Source of the DNA: Bacteroidota bacterium
Lineage (GTDB): Bacteria; Bacteroidota; Bacteroidia; Chitinophagales; Chitinophagaceae
Assembly: GCA_016183765.1 (NCBI GenBank)
Contig: JACPEA010000016.1
Span: 16,664-80,663 of the forward strand
Direction: 5' to 3'
DNA length: 64,000 nt
Shown: in pieces, positions 55,401-63,583 of the stretch
How the letters are laid out: each line of letters opens with the position of its first letter
Numbering within the stretch: position 1 is the first letter of the stretch
Position numbers and translations under genes: made by a program
Notes under the pieces: generated by a model
What the model saw: the letters and a program-made list of their open reading frames with translations, nothing else
What the model was told of the DNA's origin: nothing
Databases searched by the model: none

Positions 55401-58400
55401 GCTCCGACCGTAGCGCCCATCACTGTGGAAACAGGGAGTATATCAGCCTTATGTATCGGATCTACAGTAATATTGAACGATCTTACTGCTGGTGGGGTGT
55501 GGTCGACATCTGATGCTAGTATAGCAAGTATGAGTGGTTCTACCGTTACCGGTGTGAATGCTGGAACGGCCACCATTTATTATACAGTTACCAATAGTTG
55601 TGGCTCTACCAGTGTCAGTGTGCAGGTAAATGTCGTAACAGTGCCTTCTGTGGCCGCTATCAGTGGCGATCAGTCAGTTTGTTCCGGAGCCTCCTTCACA
55701 GTTTCGGATCCGACACCCGGAGGCACCTGGTCCTCGGCCAATAGTTCCATAGCGTCAGTTTCCGCTAGTGGGCTTGTTACAGGGCAGGCGGTTGGAACCA
55801 CAGATATATTATACAGTGTAACCAATAGTTGTGGAACAACTACCGTTTCACATACTGTTACTGTTACAACAATCCCCGCTTTGAATTCCATAACTCCCGC
55901 TTTCTCACTATGTATTCAGGGCTCCCAGAATATAACGGCAGGTCCTGCCACTGGTGGATCCTGGAGTTCATCCAATACGGCTGTGGCTACTGTTAATGGT
56001 TCAGGGCTGGTAACAGCAGTTGCTGTGGGTAGTGCAAACCTGGTATATACTGCTACGAATGGCTGTGGATCTTCTTCCATTTCAACAGTTGTTACGGTAG
56101 GTACGGTTCCATCCGTTGATGCGATCTCGGTGGTTAGCGGAAATAAAGATCTATTATGTACAGGTGCCGACCTCGTCTTGTCCAATACGACCGCGGGAGG
56201 CGTATGGTCGTCTGACAATGCAGCTATCGCTTCTGTTGTTTCCGGTTCAACTGTAAGGGGTGTGAGCGGCGGAACAGCCAATATTGTTTATACAGTTTCC
56301 AATAGTTGCGGCGCAACTTCGGTCAGTATTCCTGTCACCGTATTGGGACCTCCTGACGTAGCGCCCATCGTTGGAAATAGTACGGTATGTGCGGGAACCA
56401 GCACCCTGCTTACCAGCACTACGGCTGGTGGCAGCTGGTCTACTTTGAACAGTTCGATTGCCACAGTTGATGCTTTTGGCTCAGTAACAGGAGTCTCCGC
56501 AGGAACTGCCACCATCCAATACACTGTAGCGAACGCCTGTACCAATACGGTTCGTTCCTTTGATATTTCGGTTGTTGCAAAACCAGTAATCGCTCCAATT
56601 TCAGGTAGCAATTCTACCTGCTTCCCCGAACAATTGATATTGAGTAATACGACTCCGGGGGGCGTGTGGAGTAGTTATGATACCAATATAGCAACAGTGG
56701 ATAACAATGGAAACCTCACTCCACTGTTAGCGGGAACGGTTGTTATCGCCTATTCAGTTACCGATGCAGCAGGTTGCTCAGACCAGGTTACCAAATCGAT
56801 CACCGTGTACACAAAACCATCCATACCGACGATAATCGGGCCAACTGAGGTTTGTGTAGATAATAAGGTTGTATTGAGTTCAGCTACGACAGGTGGAACT
56901 TGGAGTTCTTCGAATCCCGCGGTGGCTACCATTAGTACATTGGGATCTGTAACGGGTATTTCTGCTGGGTCTACACAGATCAACTATAGCGTTACCAGTG
57001 CAGGCGGGTGTACCTCTTTCACCAGTGTCGTATTAACTGTTAACGGACTGCCTGCAGTAGCACCGATAACGGGCAGTTCCTCCGTTTGTGTGAATGGTGC
57101 CACTACCCTTGGGAATACTACTGCCGGTGGAACCTGGAGCAGTTCCAATACGGCTGTTGCAGAGGTCGGACAGACAGGTATCGTAAACGGTATCCTCTCC
57201 GGCAATACACAAATATCCTATTCTATAGTTCAGCCCACCGGATGTATGTCCAGTGTTCAATTTACTTTTACTGTTTCTGATAAGGTTGCTGTACCGACAA
57301 TCACTGGAACGGATATGATGATAAAGGGAGGTTCGTTTGGTTTTTCTACAGATACACCGGGGGGGGTATGGGGTTCATCTGATACATTGGTGGCAAGGGT
57401 TGATCCTTCCGGCATGGTATATGGCTTACTGGGTGGTGTTGCGCAGATCTGGTATACGGCTGGAACTGCCTGTGGTGTTCAGTTGGCCAGTAAATCGGTG
57501 GTAGTAGGAGCTCCAGGCTTAACAGGAGCATCCAATCTGCCGGGGACTACGGTAACAGGAACCCTTTTGCAGGATCAGGCACCAGCAGCGTACACCGCAA
57601 ATCCCAAACTGAATTTCGTCAGGACAAGGATGGCTATAGCCCCGGTAGCTGATTCAGCTGCTTTCCGTGTTGCAGGCCAATCAGAGGCACTTGAATCGAC
57701 CGAGTTTATGGATGGTATCGGCAGGACGATACAGACCGTGATGAAACAAGCCAGCCCTTCCGGCAAAGACATCATAGCACCTGTAACCTATGACGCATAT
57801 GGCAGGGAGTCGGTGAAATACCTTCCCTATGCATCAACCGGCAGTTCCGGATGGTTCAGATCCGATCCATATTCAGAACAGTCTGCCTTTATGGGCAACC
57901 AGTATCCCGGTGAGCAGGTGTTTTATCAAAAGAGCGTTTATGAGGAGTCCCCTTTGAACCGGATTTCCAAAACCATGTCCGCTGGTAACAGCTGGGCTGG
58001 CACCGGCAGGGGAGTGGGACAGGCATACCTGTTAAACAGTTCCCGAGACTCGGTCAGGATCTGGGAAATCTCCAATGATACCCTGACCTACCTGAACCAG
58101 GATTCCCTTACCAATATTCCAAAATCTGACAAAGGGGTATATCCGGCATCTGAACTGTTTAAACAGGTTACCGTAGATGAACAGGGCAATGCTGTTCAGG
58201 AATTCAAGGATAAGGATGGGAAGATGTTACTTAAACGTGTACAGGCAGATAGCAATGCCTCCAGTGGGCATGCGGGCTGGTTGAATACTTACTATGTGTA
58301 CGATGACCTGGGTATGCTTCGTTTTGTTATGCCGCCTAAGGCAGTGGATCAAATGGCGAGTTCACAGGATTGGGACCCAGGGTCTGCAGCTAATCAGGCA

Positions 58401-61400
58401 ATGGTGGGTGAACTTTGTTTCAGGTACCAGTATGATCAGCGTAAACGAATGATCGCCAAAAAAGTGCCAGGTTCAGGGTGGGTATATATGGTGTATGATG
58501 AACGCGACCGGCTGGTGTTTACCCAGGATGCCAATCAGCGATCATACGATCAGTGGATGATCACGATCTATGACAGCCTGAACAGGCCGGTTAGTACCGG
58601 TATCATAGCGGACAGCCGTAACCGTGGTGGCATACAAGCCATGGTAGATGCCGTTGTCGCATATCCTGCACATACACCGCTTACGTATACCTATTTTGAT
58701 GAATACACATTTACGGGTAAATCTTATCAGAACACGGAAAATGCTTTACTTGATGATGGAGGAAATACCTATGCAGACTCACTGCCTTCCAGCGCATCTT
58801 TGCTGACGCGCGGGTTTCAGACAGGAATGAAATTGCGTGTTTTAGGCCACCCTGACAGCCTGGCAACCGGCAACTGGATAGAGACGGTTAATTTTTATGA
58901 TGAAAAGGCAAGATTGCTTCAGACCCAATCAGATAATCATAAAAATGGCCTGGATGTCAGTACGCAGCGATATGATTTTTCCGGTAAGCTTATCACAAGT
59001 CACCATGTACAAAATAATCCAGGGGCAAACCAGCATATTTCCATCAAGACGAACCTGTTGTATGATGGAATGGGAAGATTGCTTTCTGTTAAGAAAAAGC
59101 TCAACAATAACGATTCAACAACCCGATACCTTTCCCGAAACAGTTATAATGAGCTGGGGCAGTTGATCACCAAACAGCTTGGCCAGAAGTCCTTCACAGA
59201 TGCCACTGAAATGGAATTACAGCAATATGCCTATTCCATCAGGGGTTGGTTGAAGGGGATCAATGCCCAGGCTACCGGGGCCATCCCGGGGGGCGGCGGA
59301 TCCGGTTCAGGTCCCTGGTTTGGCATGCGGTTGCTTTATGATTCCGGCTACCAGCAATCCCAATTTAATGGCAATATTGCCGGCATACAATGGCGCAGCC
59401 GAGGAGATGGTGAACAGCGATCCTATGGTTATGGGTATGACAGGTCAAACAGGTTATTGTTTGCAGATTTCACTCAATACACGGATAATAGCTGGAACAC
59501 GTCAGCGGGGTTGAATTTTACCAGTATCATGGGCAATGGGGTAACGCATACCGGCGCATATGATGCCAATGGGAATATCCTGTCCATGAAACAGTATGGG
59601 GTGAAGATCAACAGTAGCAGCGTTATTGATGAATTGCAATATCACTATAGGGGCAATAGCAACCAGCTGCAGAATGTGATCGATGCCCAGAATGATCCCC
59701 AGACTAAATTGGGTGATTTCCGGAGTTCATCGGCCTATCTTACCTCGCTGGGCAGTAAAACCAGTGCAGCAGTAGATTACAGTTATGATGCCAATGGCAA
59801 CATGACCCGTGACCTGAACAAGGACATCGGAACTTCAACAAATCAGGGTATCATATATAATTACCTGAACCTTCCCTACCAGGTTGGCGTTTCGGTTAAA
59901 GGAACGATCCAATATGTGTATGACGCTGCGGGAAATAAACTGTTCAAGAAAACGGTCCAGACAGATTCGGTTACCAGGACAACGGTTACGGATTATGTGT
60001 CCGGCATAGTGTATCAAAACGATTCATTACTGTTCATAGGCCAGGAGGAGGGCAGGATAAGAAGAAAACCTGACGGAAGTTTTGTATACGATTATTTCGT
60101 GAAGGATCACCTGGGTAATACCCGGATGGTACTCAGTGAGGAGGAACAGATGGATGCCTATCCGGCCGCAACGATGGAACCGGCGCAATCCTCCGTGGAA
60201 ACGGCATATTATTCGAATGTGGAAGAAACGCGTACGGCCAAACCAGCGGGTTATCCATTGGATAACTATACGGATCCGAATAATTATGTGTCGAAGCTGA
60301 ATGGTAATGGTAATAAAGTGGGTCCAGGTATCGTGCTGAAGGTAATGAGTGGGGATAAGGTAAATATCCGTGCGAGCAGCTGGTATTACCTGAACGGGGC
60401 GGATCCTGGAACACCGGTGAATCCACTAAATGACCTGTTGAATGTGCTGGCAACAGGGGTGACTACGGTGGTCACAGACTTGGGTAAGTTCACACGTACA
60501 GAGTTGATCAGCAACGGGATACTGAATCCCGGGGTAGGTAGTATGCTGGATCAGCAGACGGCATCGTACAGTAATTCTACAAAACCAAAGGCCTACCTGA
60601 GCTGGTTATTACTGGATGAGCAGTTTAAATTGGTGAGCAGCAGCAGCGGGTTTGAGCAGGTGGGGGCAGATGGTGAGTTCAAGACCTGGGTAAAGAGCAA
60701 CCTGCCGATCAACCGGAATGGTTATCTTTATGTGTACACGAGCAATGAGAGCCCGGTGGATGTGTTCTTTGATAATTTGCAGGTGAGCCATATACGAGGT
60801 CCATTGTTGGAAGAGACACATTATTATCCGTTCGGGTTGACAATGGCAGGGATCAGTAGTAAGGCTGCTGAGAAGTTGGAGAATAGGTTTAAGTATAATG
60901 GAGGAAGTGAATTACAGCATCAGGAGTTCTCCGATGGTTCAGGGCTTGAAATGTATGATACACATTTCAGGCAGTTAGATCCACAATTGGGTAGATGGTG
61001 GCAAGTTGACCCTAAGCTCAATTATGACGAGAGTGTGTATACTGCAATGGGAAATAATCCGATTTTAAATAATGACCCTTTAGGCGATACAACGATACGA
61101 GGTGGTGGTTTTTGGAGAAATGCATGGGAAGGATTAAAAGATGGAGGGAAAAGTACATTTAATTTTATTAAGAGCTTGGGTACAAAGGAAGGGTGGCAGA
61201 ATCTTGCTAATGGCATAAATGCAATGGAAGGAATGGATGCTCAAAGTGTTGCTGCAAGAGCTCAAATGGGAATGCAGGTTGTTAATGGAATAAAAAATAT
61301 TCCAAATATGACAAACGATGATTGGGGACATGCCGTTGGTTTTGGAACAGAGAAAGTTGCCGAAGGTGTACTTTTGAGTAAAGGAGCGGGAATGTTTGGC

Positions 61401-61751
61401 GAGTCGGCAAACATAGCTAACCCAATTCCAAGTCAGGTTTCCCGAGTTATTCCTAATGCTGTAGATGCAACAATGTTAGGTAAAGCTGGTGCAGCAGATG
61501 TGTTTGTTACCGGAGCCTTGGATTTAAAGGGATTGAATGCATCTCAAATCGCAAAAAAGTTAACAATTCCAGAAAGTAGCAGTGGCTATAAAGTGATTAC
61601 CTTCCCTACTCCACAGGGCATTGCTTCACCGATTAACAGAACTACTCCTGGATTTATTGGAGGAGGGCGAACAGCGGGTGGCGCACGTGAATTTGTTATA
61701 CCGAATCAGGCTATTCCGGCTAATGCTACAATTAAAATTATAAAACCATAG
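52401..61751 (+). CDS. Giant RHS polymorphic toxin (3116 residues) with Ig-like and BIG2 repeats
   Basis: In order it has a signal-like N-terminus (IIKTLLLVFLWVGITHSNLY) and nine 76-79-residue Ig-like repeats plus a degenerate tenth (53125-55405). Nine BIG2-like repeats follow (55406-57520), then a DUF6443-type segment (FMDGIGRTIQTVMKQASPSG), YD/RHS repeats (YDANGNMTRDLNKD), the RHS core (HYYPFGLTMAGISS, LGRWWQVDP, NNPILNNDPLGD) and a tip of about 200 residues. The shell encloses the toxin tip, which is released by cleavage at the core. The tip ends GGGRTAGGAREFVIPN; I do not recognise its activity. The immunity-like gene 4 bases downstream supports a toxin role. No T9SS sorting domain is seen at the C-terminus. 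Confidence 0.92.
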   Translation: MLPRIIKTLLLVFLWVGITHSNLYGQKVKTKIVRKNIFVDSNWLKSRPVSGSNKKTGTITTTMMGGGGTCQIFGDQNVNPSTGYSYSLYCDFPPESVVYWYVVNGTGYDNFDGSVTVYWSNGASQGTLTAYDGNVELATVYVTINSTQPLSGGSITSSGSGICAGQSPGSISATTASNGSCGSYSYQWQSSTDNSSWSDISGATGQNYDPGALSASIYFRRKVSCGSEVAYTGSVYFSVTSAPSAPGVYADSYFLCNGVSTTLHAATGGTINWYNSAGTNIGSGTSVVVSTADNYYATASNGCGSSPNSATLGIATASTPVAPVVSGSGGLLCDGASTVLTASGTGTISWYYNGSYYSGSSSIYINTAGVYYATANNGCGNSGASNSVTISTSTTPGAPTVSAGSTFLCNGNSTTLSASGAGTIYWYYNGSYYGSGANITASSAGNYYAIASNSCGNSGASATISISTSSTPSAPVISAGSTLLCNGASTTLSASGSGTIYWYYNGAYYGSGASISVSGEGNYYATASNSCGTSAGSNTVSIATANTPAAPSISATNTFLCNGASATLNASGNGTIYWYYNGSYIGSGTSISVNNAGSYTATASNSCGTSTSSNAVYITTSSTPAVPSIGAGSTYLCNGTATTLSASGSGTINWYYNGAYYGSGSAITASGAGYYYATASNSCGTSATSSSITITTSTSPDAPSISAGSTLLCNGAGTTLSATGSGTINWYQNGTYYGSGASITVSAAADYYATQTNSCGTSTYSNVISIATSSTPAAPSISAGSTFLCNGASTTLSATGSGTISWYQNGAYYGSGSSITVSAAGNYYAIAGNSCGNSAGSNSITITTSNTAAVPTINAGATLLCDGASTTLTASGGNTINWYYNNSYYGSGSSISVSGAGNYYATATNSCGTSTASNTISITTSATPSAPVIQASGSTQICGSVTSVTINVITGSGILWSTGAGGNSIVVTSAGSYTATASNSCGVSPASTPVVVTTGSAPTVAPITVETGSISALCIGSTVILNDLTAGGVWSTSDASIASMSGSTVTGVNAGTATIYYTVTNSCGSTSVSVQVNVVTVPSVAAISGDQSVCSGASFTVSDPTPGGTWSSANSSIASVSASGLVTGQAVGTTDILYSVTNSCGTTTVSHTVTVTTIPALNSITPAFSLCIQGSQNITAGPATGGSWSSSNTAVATVNGSGLVTAVAVGSANLVYTATNGCGSSSISTVVTVGTVPSVDAISVVSGNKDLLCTGADLVLSNTTAGGVWSSDNAAIASVVSGSTVRGVSGGTANIVYTVSNSCGATSVSIPVTVLGPPDVAPIVGNSTVCAGTSTLLTSTTAGGSWSTLNSSIATVDAFGSVTGVSAGTATIQYTVANACTNTVRSFDISVVAKPVIAPISGSNSTCFPEQLILSNTTPGGVWSSYDTNIATVDNNGNLTPLLAGTVVIAYSVTDAAGCSDQVTKSITVYTKPSIPTIIGPTEVCVDNKVVLSSATTGGTWSSSNPAVATISTLGSVTGISAGSTQINYSVTSAGGCTSFTSVVLTVNGLPAVAPITGSSSVCVNGATTLGNTTAGGTWSSSNTAVAEVGQTGIVNGILSGNTQISYSIVQPTGCMSSVQFTFTVSDKVAVPTITGTDMMIKGGSFGFSTDTPGGVWGSSDTLVARVDPSGMVYGLLGGVAQIWYTAGTACGVQLASKSVVVGAPGLTGASNLPGTTVTGTLLQDQAPAAYTANPKLNFVRTRMAIAPVADSAAFRVAGQSEALESTEFMDGIGRTIQTVMKQASPSGKDIIAPVTYDAYGRESVKYLPYASTGSSGWFRSDPYSEQSAFMGNQYPGEQVFYQKSVYEESPLNRISKTMSAGNSWAGTGRGVGQAYLLNSSRDSVRIWEISNDTLTYLNQDSLTNIPKSDKGVYPASELFKQVTVDEQGNAVQEFKDKDGKMLLKRVQADSNASSGHAGWLNTYYVYDDLGMLRFVMPPKAVDQMASSQDWDPGSAANQAMVGELCFRYQYDQRKRMIAKKVPGSGWVYMVYDERDRLVFTQDANQRSYDQWMITIYDSLNRPVSTGIIADSRNRGGIQAMVDAVVAYPAHTPLTYTYFDEYTFTGKSYQNTENALLDDGGNTYADSLPSSASLLTRGFQTGMKLRVLGHPDSLATGNWIETVNFYDEKARLLQTQSDNHKNGLDVSTQRYDFSGKLITSHHVQNNPGANQHISIKTNLLYDGMGRLLSVKKKLNNNDSTTRYLSRNSYNELGQLITKQLGQKSFTDATEMELQQYAYSIRGWLKGINAQATGAIPGGGGSGSGPWFGMRLLYDSGYQQSQFNGNIAGIQWRSRGDGEQRSYGYGYDRSNRLLFADFTQYTDNSWNTSAGLNFTSIMGNGVTHTGAYDANGNILSMKQYGVKINSSSVIDELQYHYRGNSNQLQNVIDAQNDPQTKLGDFRSSSAYLTSLGSKTSAAVDYSYDANGNMTRDLNKDIGTSTNQGIIYNYLNLPYQVGVSVKGTIQYVYDAAGNKLFKKTVQTDSVTRTTVTDYVSGIVYQNDSLLFIGQEEGRIRRKPDGSFVYDYFVKDHLGNTRMVLSEEEQMDAYPAATMEPAQSSVETAYYSNVEETRTAKPAGYPLDNYTDPNNYVSKLNGNGNKVGPGIVLKVMSGDKVNIRASSWYYLNGADPGTPVNPLNDLLNVLATGVTTVVTDLGKFTRTELISNGILNPGVGSMLDQQTASYSNSTKPKAYLSWLLLDEQFKLVSSSSGFEQVGADGEFKTWVKSNLPINRNGYLYVYTSNESPVDVFFDNLQVSHIRGPLLEETHYYPFGLTMAGISSKAAEKLENRFKYNGGSELQHQEFSDGSGLEMYDTHFRQLDPQLGRWWQVDPKLNYDESVYTAMGNNPILNNDPLGDTTIRGGGFWRNAWEGLKDGGKSTFNFIKSLGTKEGWQNLANGINAMEGMDAQSVAARAQMGMQVVNGIKNIPNMTNDDWGHAVGFGTEKVAEGVLLSKGAGMFGESANIANPIPSQVSRVIPNAVDATMLGKAGAADVFVTGALDLKGLNASQIAKKLTIPESSSGYKVITFPTPQGIASPINRTTPGFIGGGRTAGGAREFVIPNQAIPANATIKIIKP
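53125..55405 (+). repeat. About ten tandem 76-residue Ig-like repeats in the RHS gene
   Basis: Nine repeats, most of 228 bases (76 residues), plus one degenerate copy. The shared pattern is LCNGASTTLSASGSGTI, then WYYNGSYYGSG, then GNYYATASNSCG. Two Cys per repeat (LCNG and NSCG) probably form a disulfide. Similarity is high between neighbours (units 3, 4, 7 and 8), so the array probably grows and shrinks by recombination. It would be a stalk that holds the RHS shell away from the cell. Confidence 0.85.
55406..57520 (+). repeat. Nine tandem BIG2-like repeats in the RHS gene
   Basis: Nine repeats of about 77 residues have the BIG2 pattern GGTWSSSNTAVATV, then GLVTGVSAGTATI, then YTVTNSCG. They are more diverged from each other than the Ig-like units before them. 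BIG2 domains are common in surface proteins as spacers or adhesive modules. Confidence 0.8.
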
Positions 61752-61755
61752 AATT

Positions 61756-62037
61756 ATGAAATTGTTAAGCAGTGAAACTAACTTAGTTGGTCGATGGGAG
61801 TTTAAAGATGGTAAGATGTTAAAAGACGAAGTTGCTAAACGAATAGAGTTTCTTATTGACAAAGATTTGAAGAAGATAAAATCTGATACATCAGGGTGGG
61901 ACATTTTATATTTGGATGAGAACGACGGCCGGTATTGGGAATTGACTTACCCCGAGAGTGAAATGCAAGGAGGTGGGCCACAGATACTTACCGTAATGTC
62001 GGAGAATGAAGCAAAAGCCAAATACGGTTTAATTTGA
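61756..62037 (+). CDS. Imm27-like immunity protein
   Basis: The 93-residue protein reads SSETNLVGRWEFKDGK, then RIEFLIDKDL, WDILYLDENDGRYWELTYP and MQGGGPQIL. This matches Imm27 family immunity proteins, which neutralise toxin tips of polymorphic toxins. It starts four bases after the stop of the giant RHS gene, the standard place for the cognate immunity gene. The toxin it blocks would be the tip encoded just upstream. Confidence 0.75.
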   Translation: MKLLSSETNLVGRWEFKDGKMLKDEVAKRIEFLIDKDLKKIKSDTSGWDILYLDENDGRYWELTYPESEMQGGGPQILTVMSENEAKAKYGLI

Positions 62038-62065
62038 CAGCATATTTTTATCAACAGCCACTCCA

Positions 62066-63016
62066 GATGTGTTCTTTGATAATTTGCAGGTGAGCCATAT
62101 ACGAGGTCTATTGTTGGAGGAGACGCATTACTATCCGTTCGGTCTCACAATGGCAGGAATATCCTCAAAGGCTGCGGGGAAGTTGGAGAATAAGAGGAAG
62201 TATAATGGAATTGAGTTAAATGAGGATTTAGGGTTGGATGCCTATGAGGCACATTTCAGAACACTTGATCCGGCAATAGGAAGAAGGTGGCCGATTGACC
62301 CGAAAGTAGATGCAGGGTATGAGAGTATATCTCCATACGCAAGTATGTATGATGACCCTATCCGATTTAGTGATCCTTTAGGTGATGAAGGTAGTGATGA
62401 TGGTATATTTAGTAGAGCCTGGCAGAATTTTAAGGATAATGTAAGTTCAGCACGAGATAAGGTTGTAGGGCTTTTTGTTCAGGCAGGCGCAAATCTGAAA
62501 GATAATATTGAGAATGGTAGAACATTGCCACAGCAATTATTGAGTGACTTCAAAGCAAATCCATTAAGTGCAATAACAGGAATGGGAGTATTGGAAGCAA
62601 GAGTAGTTCCACTTGTTGCTAAAGAAGTTCGGTTTATCAATATAGAAACCAAAGCTGCGAATATTGAAGTTAAAGAAGGTGAATCAACATGGAAAGGTCC
62701 AATTAACTATAGCGAGCATTTGCCAGACCCCAAAAATGTTGCTGCTGGTAAAAAGTTTAGTCCACAGCAATTAAAAGATGCCAAAAAATTGAACATGGAA
62801 TTGAACGGCGGGCAATTACGTAGTGATTTAGATGGCTCAGTTATGAACCCTTCTAAACAAAGTAAAAAGGGAGTAAAGGCAGATATGAATCAGGTCGAAG
62901 GCGACCATAAAAATGCGAGAAATCCTAAAAACACTAACCTGCCTCAGGGTACAAATAGTTTTGATAACTTGCAGTTAATTCCAAAAAAAGATAACCTTAA
63001 AAAAAGCAATAATTAA
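62066..63016 (+). CDS. Displaced RHS core and HNH-type toxin tip (no native start)
   Basis: The sequence starts abruptly with bases that match the giant RHS gene (GATGTGTTCTTTGATAATTT at 60759 and at 62066) and reads through the RHS core (HYYPFGLTMAGISS, DPAIGRRWPIDPK, DPIRFSDPLGD). It then diverges into a different tip ending NQVEGDHKNARNPKNTNL, NSFDNLQLIPKKDNLKKSNN. The DH...N...N pattern resembles HNH nuclease toxins. There is no ATG; a GTG in frame (62069) is only the RHS codon. It is therefore a silent cassette that could replace the tip of the giant gene by recombination. Confidence 0.8.
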   Translation, partial: DVFFDNLQVSHIRGLLLEETHYYPFGLTMAGISSKAAGKLENKRKYNGIELNEDLGLDAYEAHFRTLDPAIGRRWPIDPKVDAGYESISPYASMYDDPIRFSDPLGDEGSDDGIFSRAWQNFKDNVSSARDKVVGLFVQAGANLKDNIENGRTLPQQLLSDFKANPLSAITGMGVLEARVVPLVAKEVRFINIETKAANIEVKEGESTWKGPINYSEHLPDPKNVAAGKKFSPQQLKDAKKLNMELNGGQLRSDLDGSVMNPSKQSKKGVKADMNQVEGDHKNARNPKNTNLPQGTNSFDNLQLIPKKDNLKKSNN

Positions 63017-63018
63017 TC

Positions 63019-63294
63019 ATGATACAAGAACAGCACTTGAATAAAGAAGTTTATACGCTTAAGCAAGTTGTTCATGACGGTATGCCAATTGTTTACGTGG
63101 TTCATGATAAAGATGGGAATTGGCAATTTCTTAGTAGAGGGGAAGTGTCTGAGAGCGATTTGATGATAATAAGTTTAAAGCAGATGCTTGAAATAGATTC
63201 CTCAATAGAAGAAATACTTTGGATACCAGAAGGGATTGAGGCGATACGTGAAGGTCCTTCTAAAAAATGGACTACTAAAGTGTTTTTAGAATAG
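63019..63294 (+). CDS. Immunity protein candidate for the displaced HNH-type tip
   Basis: The 91-residue protein starts three bases after the HNH-type tip and reads LKQVVHDGMPIVYVVHDKDG, then WQFLSRGEV and ISLKQMLEIDSSIEEILWIP. The VVHD...GxWQFL pattern is like DUF2185-type (Imm33-like) immunity proteins. I hold the family name with moderate confidence; the position after a toxin tip is stronger evidence. A terminator follows. Confidence 0.65.
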   Translation: MIQEQHLNKEVYTLKQVVHDGMPIVYVVHDKDGNWQFLSRGEVSESDLMIISLKQMLEIDSSIEEILWIPEGIEAIREGPSKKWTTKVFLE

Positions 63295-63331
63295 AGTAAG
63301 AAAGGTCGTATATTAAATTATAGGATTAACA

Positions 63332-63354
63332 AACCACTCCAAAACGGGGTGGTT
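63332..63354 (+). terminator. Terminator after the second immunity gene
   Basis: AACCACTCC and GGGGTGGTT pair (one G-T wobble) around a 5-base loop and lead into a T8 tract. It ends transcription 38 bases after the immunity gene. Confidence 0.75.
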
Positions 63355-63371
63355 TTTTTTATGCCCACACG

Positions 63372-63406
63372 ACACTTATTCCCCTATACATACCATGAAT
63401 AAGTGT
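63372..63406. repeat. Inverted repeat beyond the terminator
   Basis: ACACTTATTC (63372-63381) and GAATAAGTGT (63397-63406) are perfect 10-bp arms around 15 bases. It lies in the otherwise gene-free stretch between the second immunity gene and the third RHS segment. Confidence 0.4.
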
Positions 63407-63583
63407 GGTAAATATGGCTACAAATATTTCACCATTAAAAGCAAGTATATGATGAATACATCGAATTTATTTTTTTTACTTACACCACCGATGAAATACT
63501 CATTAAGTTACTCATGTGTGCATGGTTGGATACCCTGGACTGGATGAGGGTAACAGGGAAATTAATGGGAACCACCAGTAAGT

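Noticed and set aside
53125..55405. Regular repeats that might be taken for a CRISPR array
   Set aside because: The repeat unit is about 228 bases, is coding throughout, and has no short direct repeats with unique spacers. No cas gene is in the window.
55328..57205. Row of open frames on the minus strand with similar sequences
   Set aside because: They are antisense shadows of the BIG2-like repeats of the RHS gene. The likeness to each other comes from the repeats on the plus strand.
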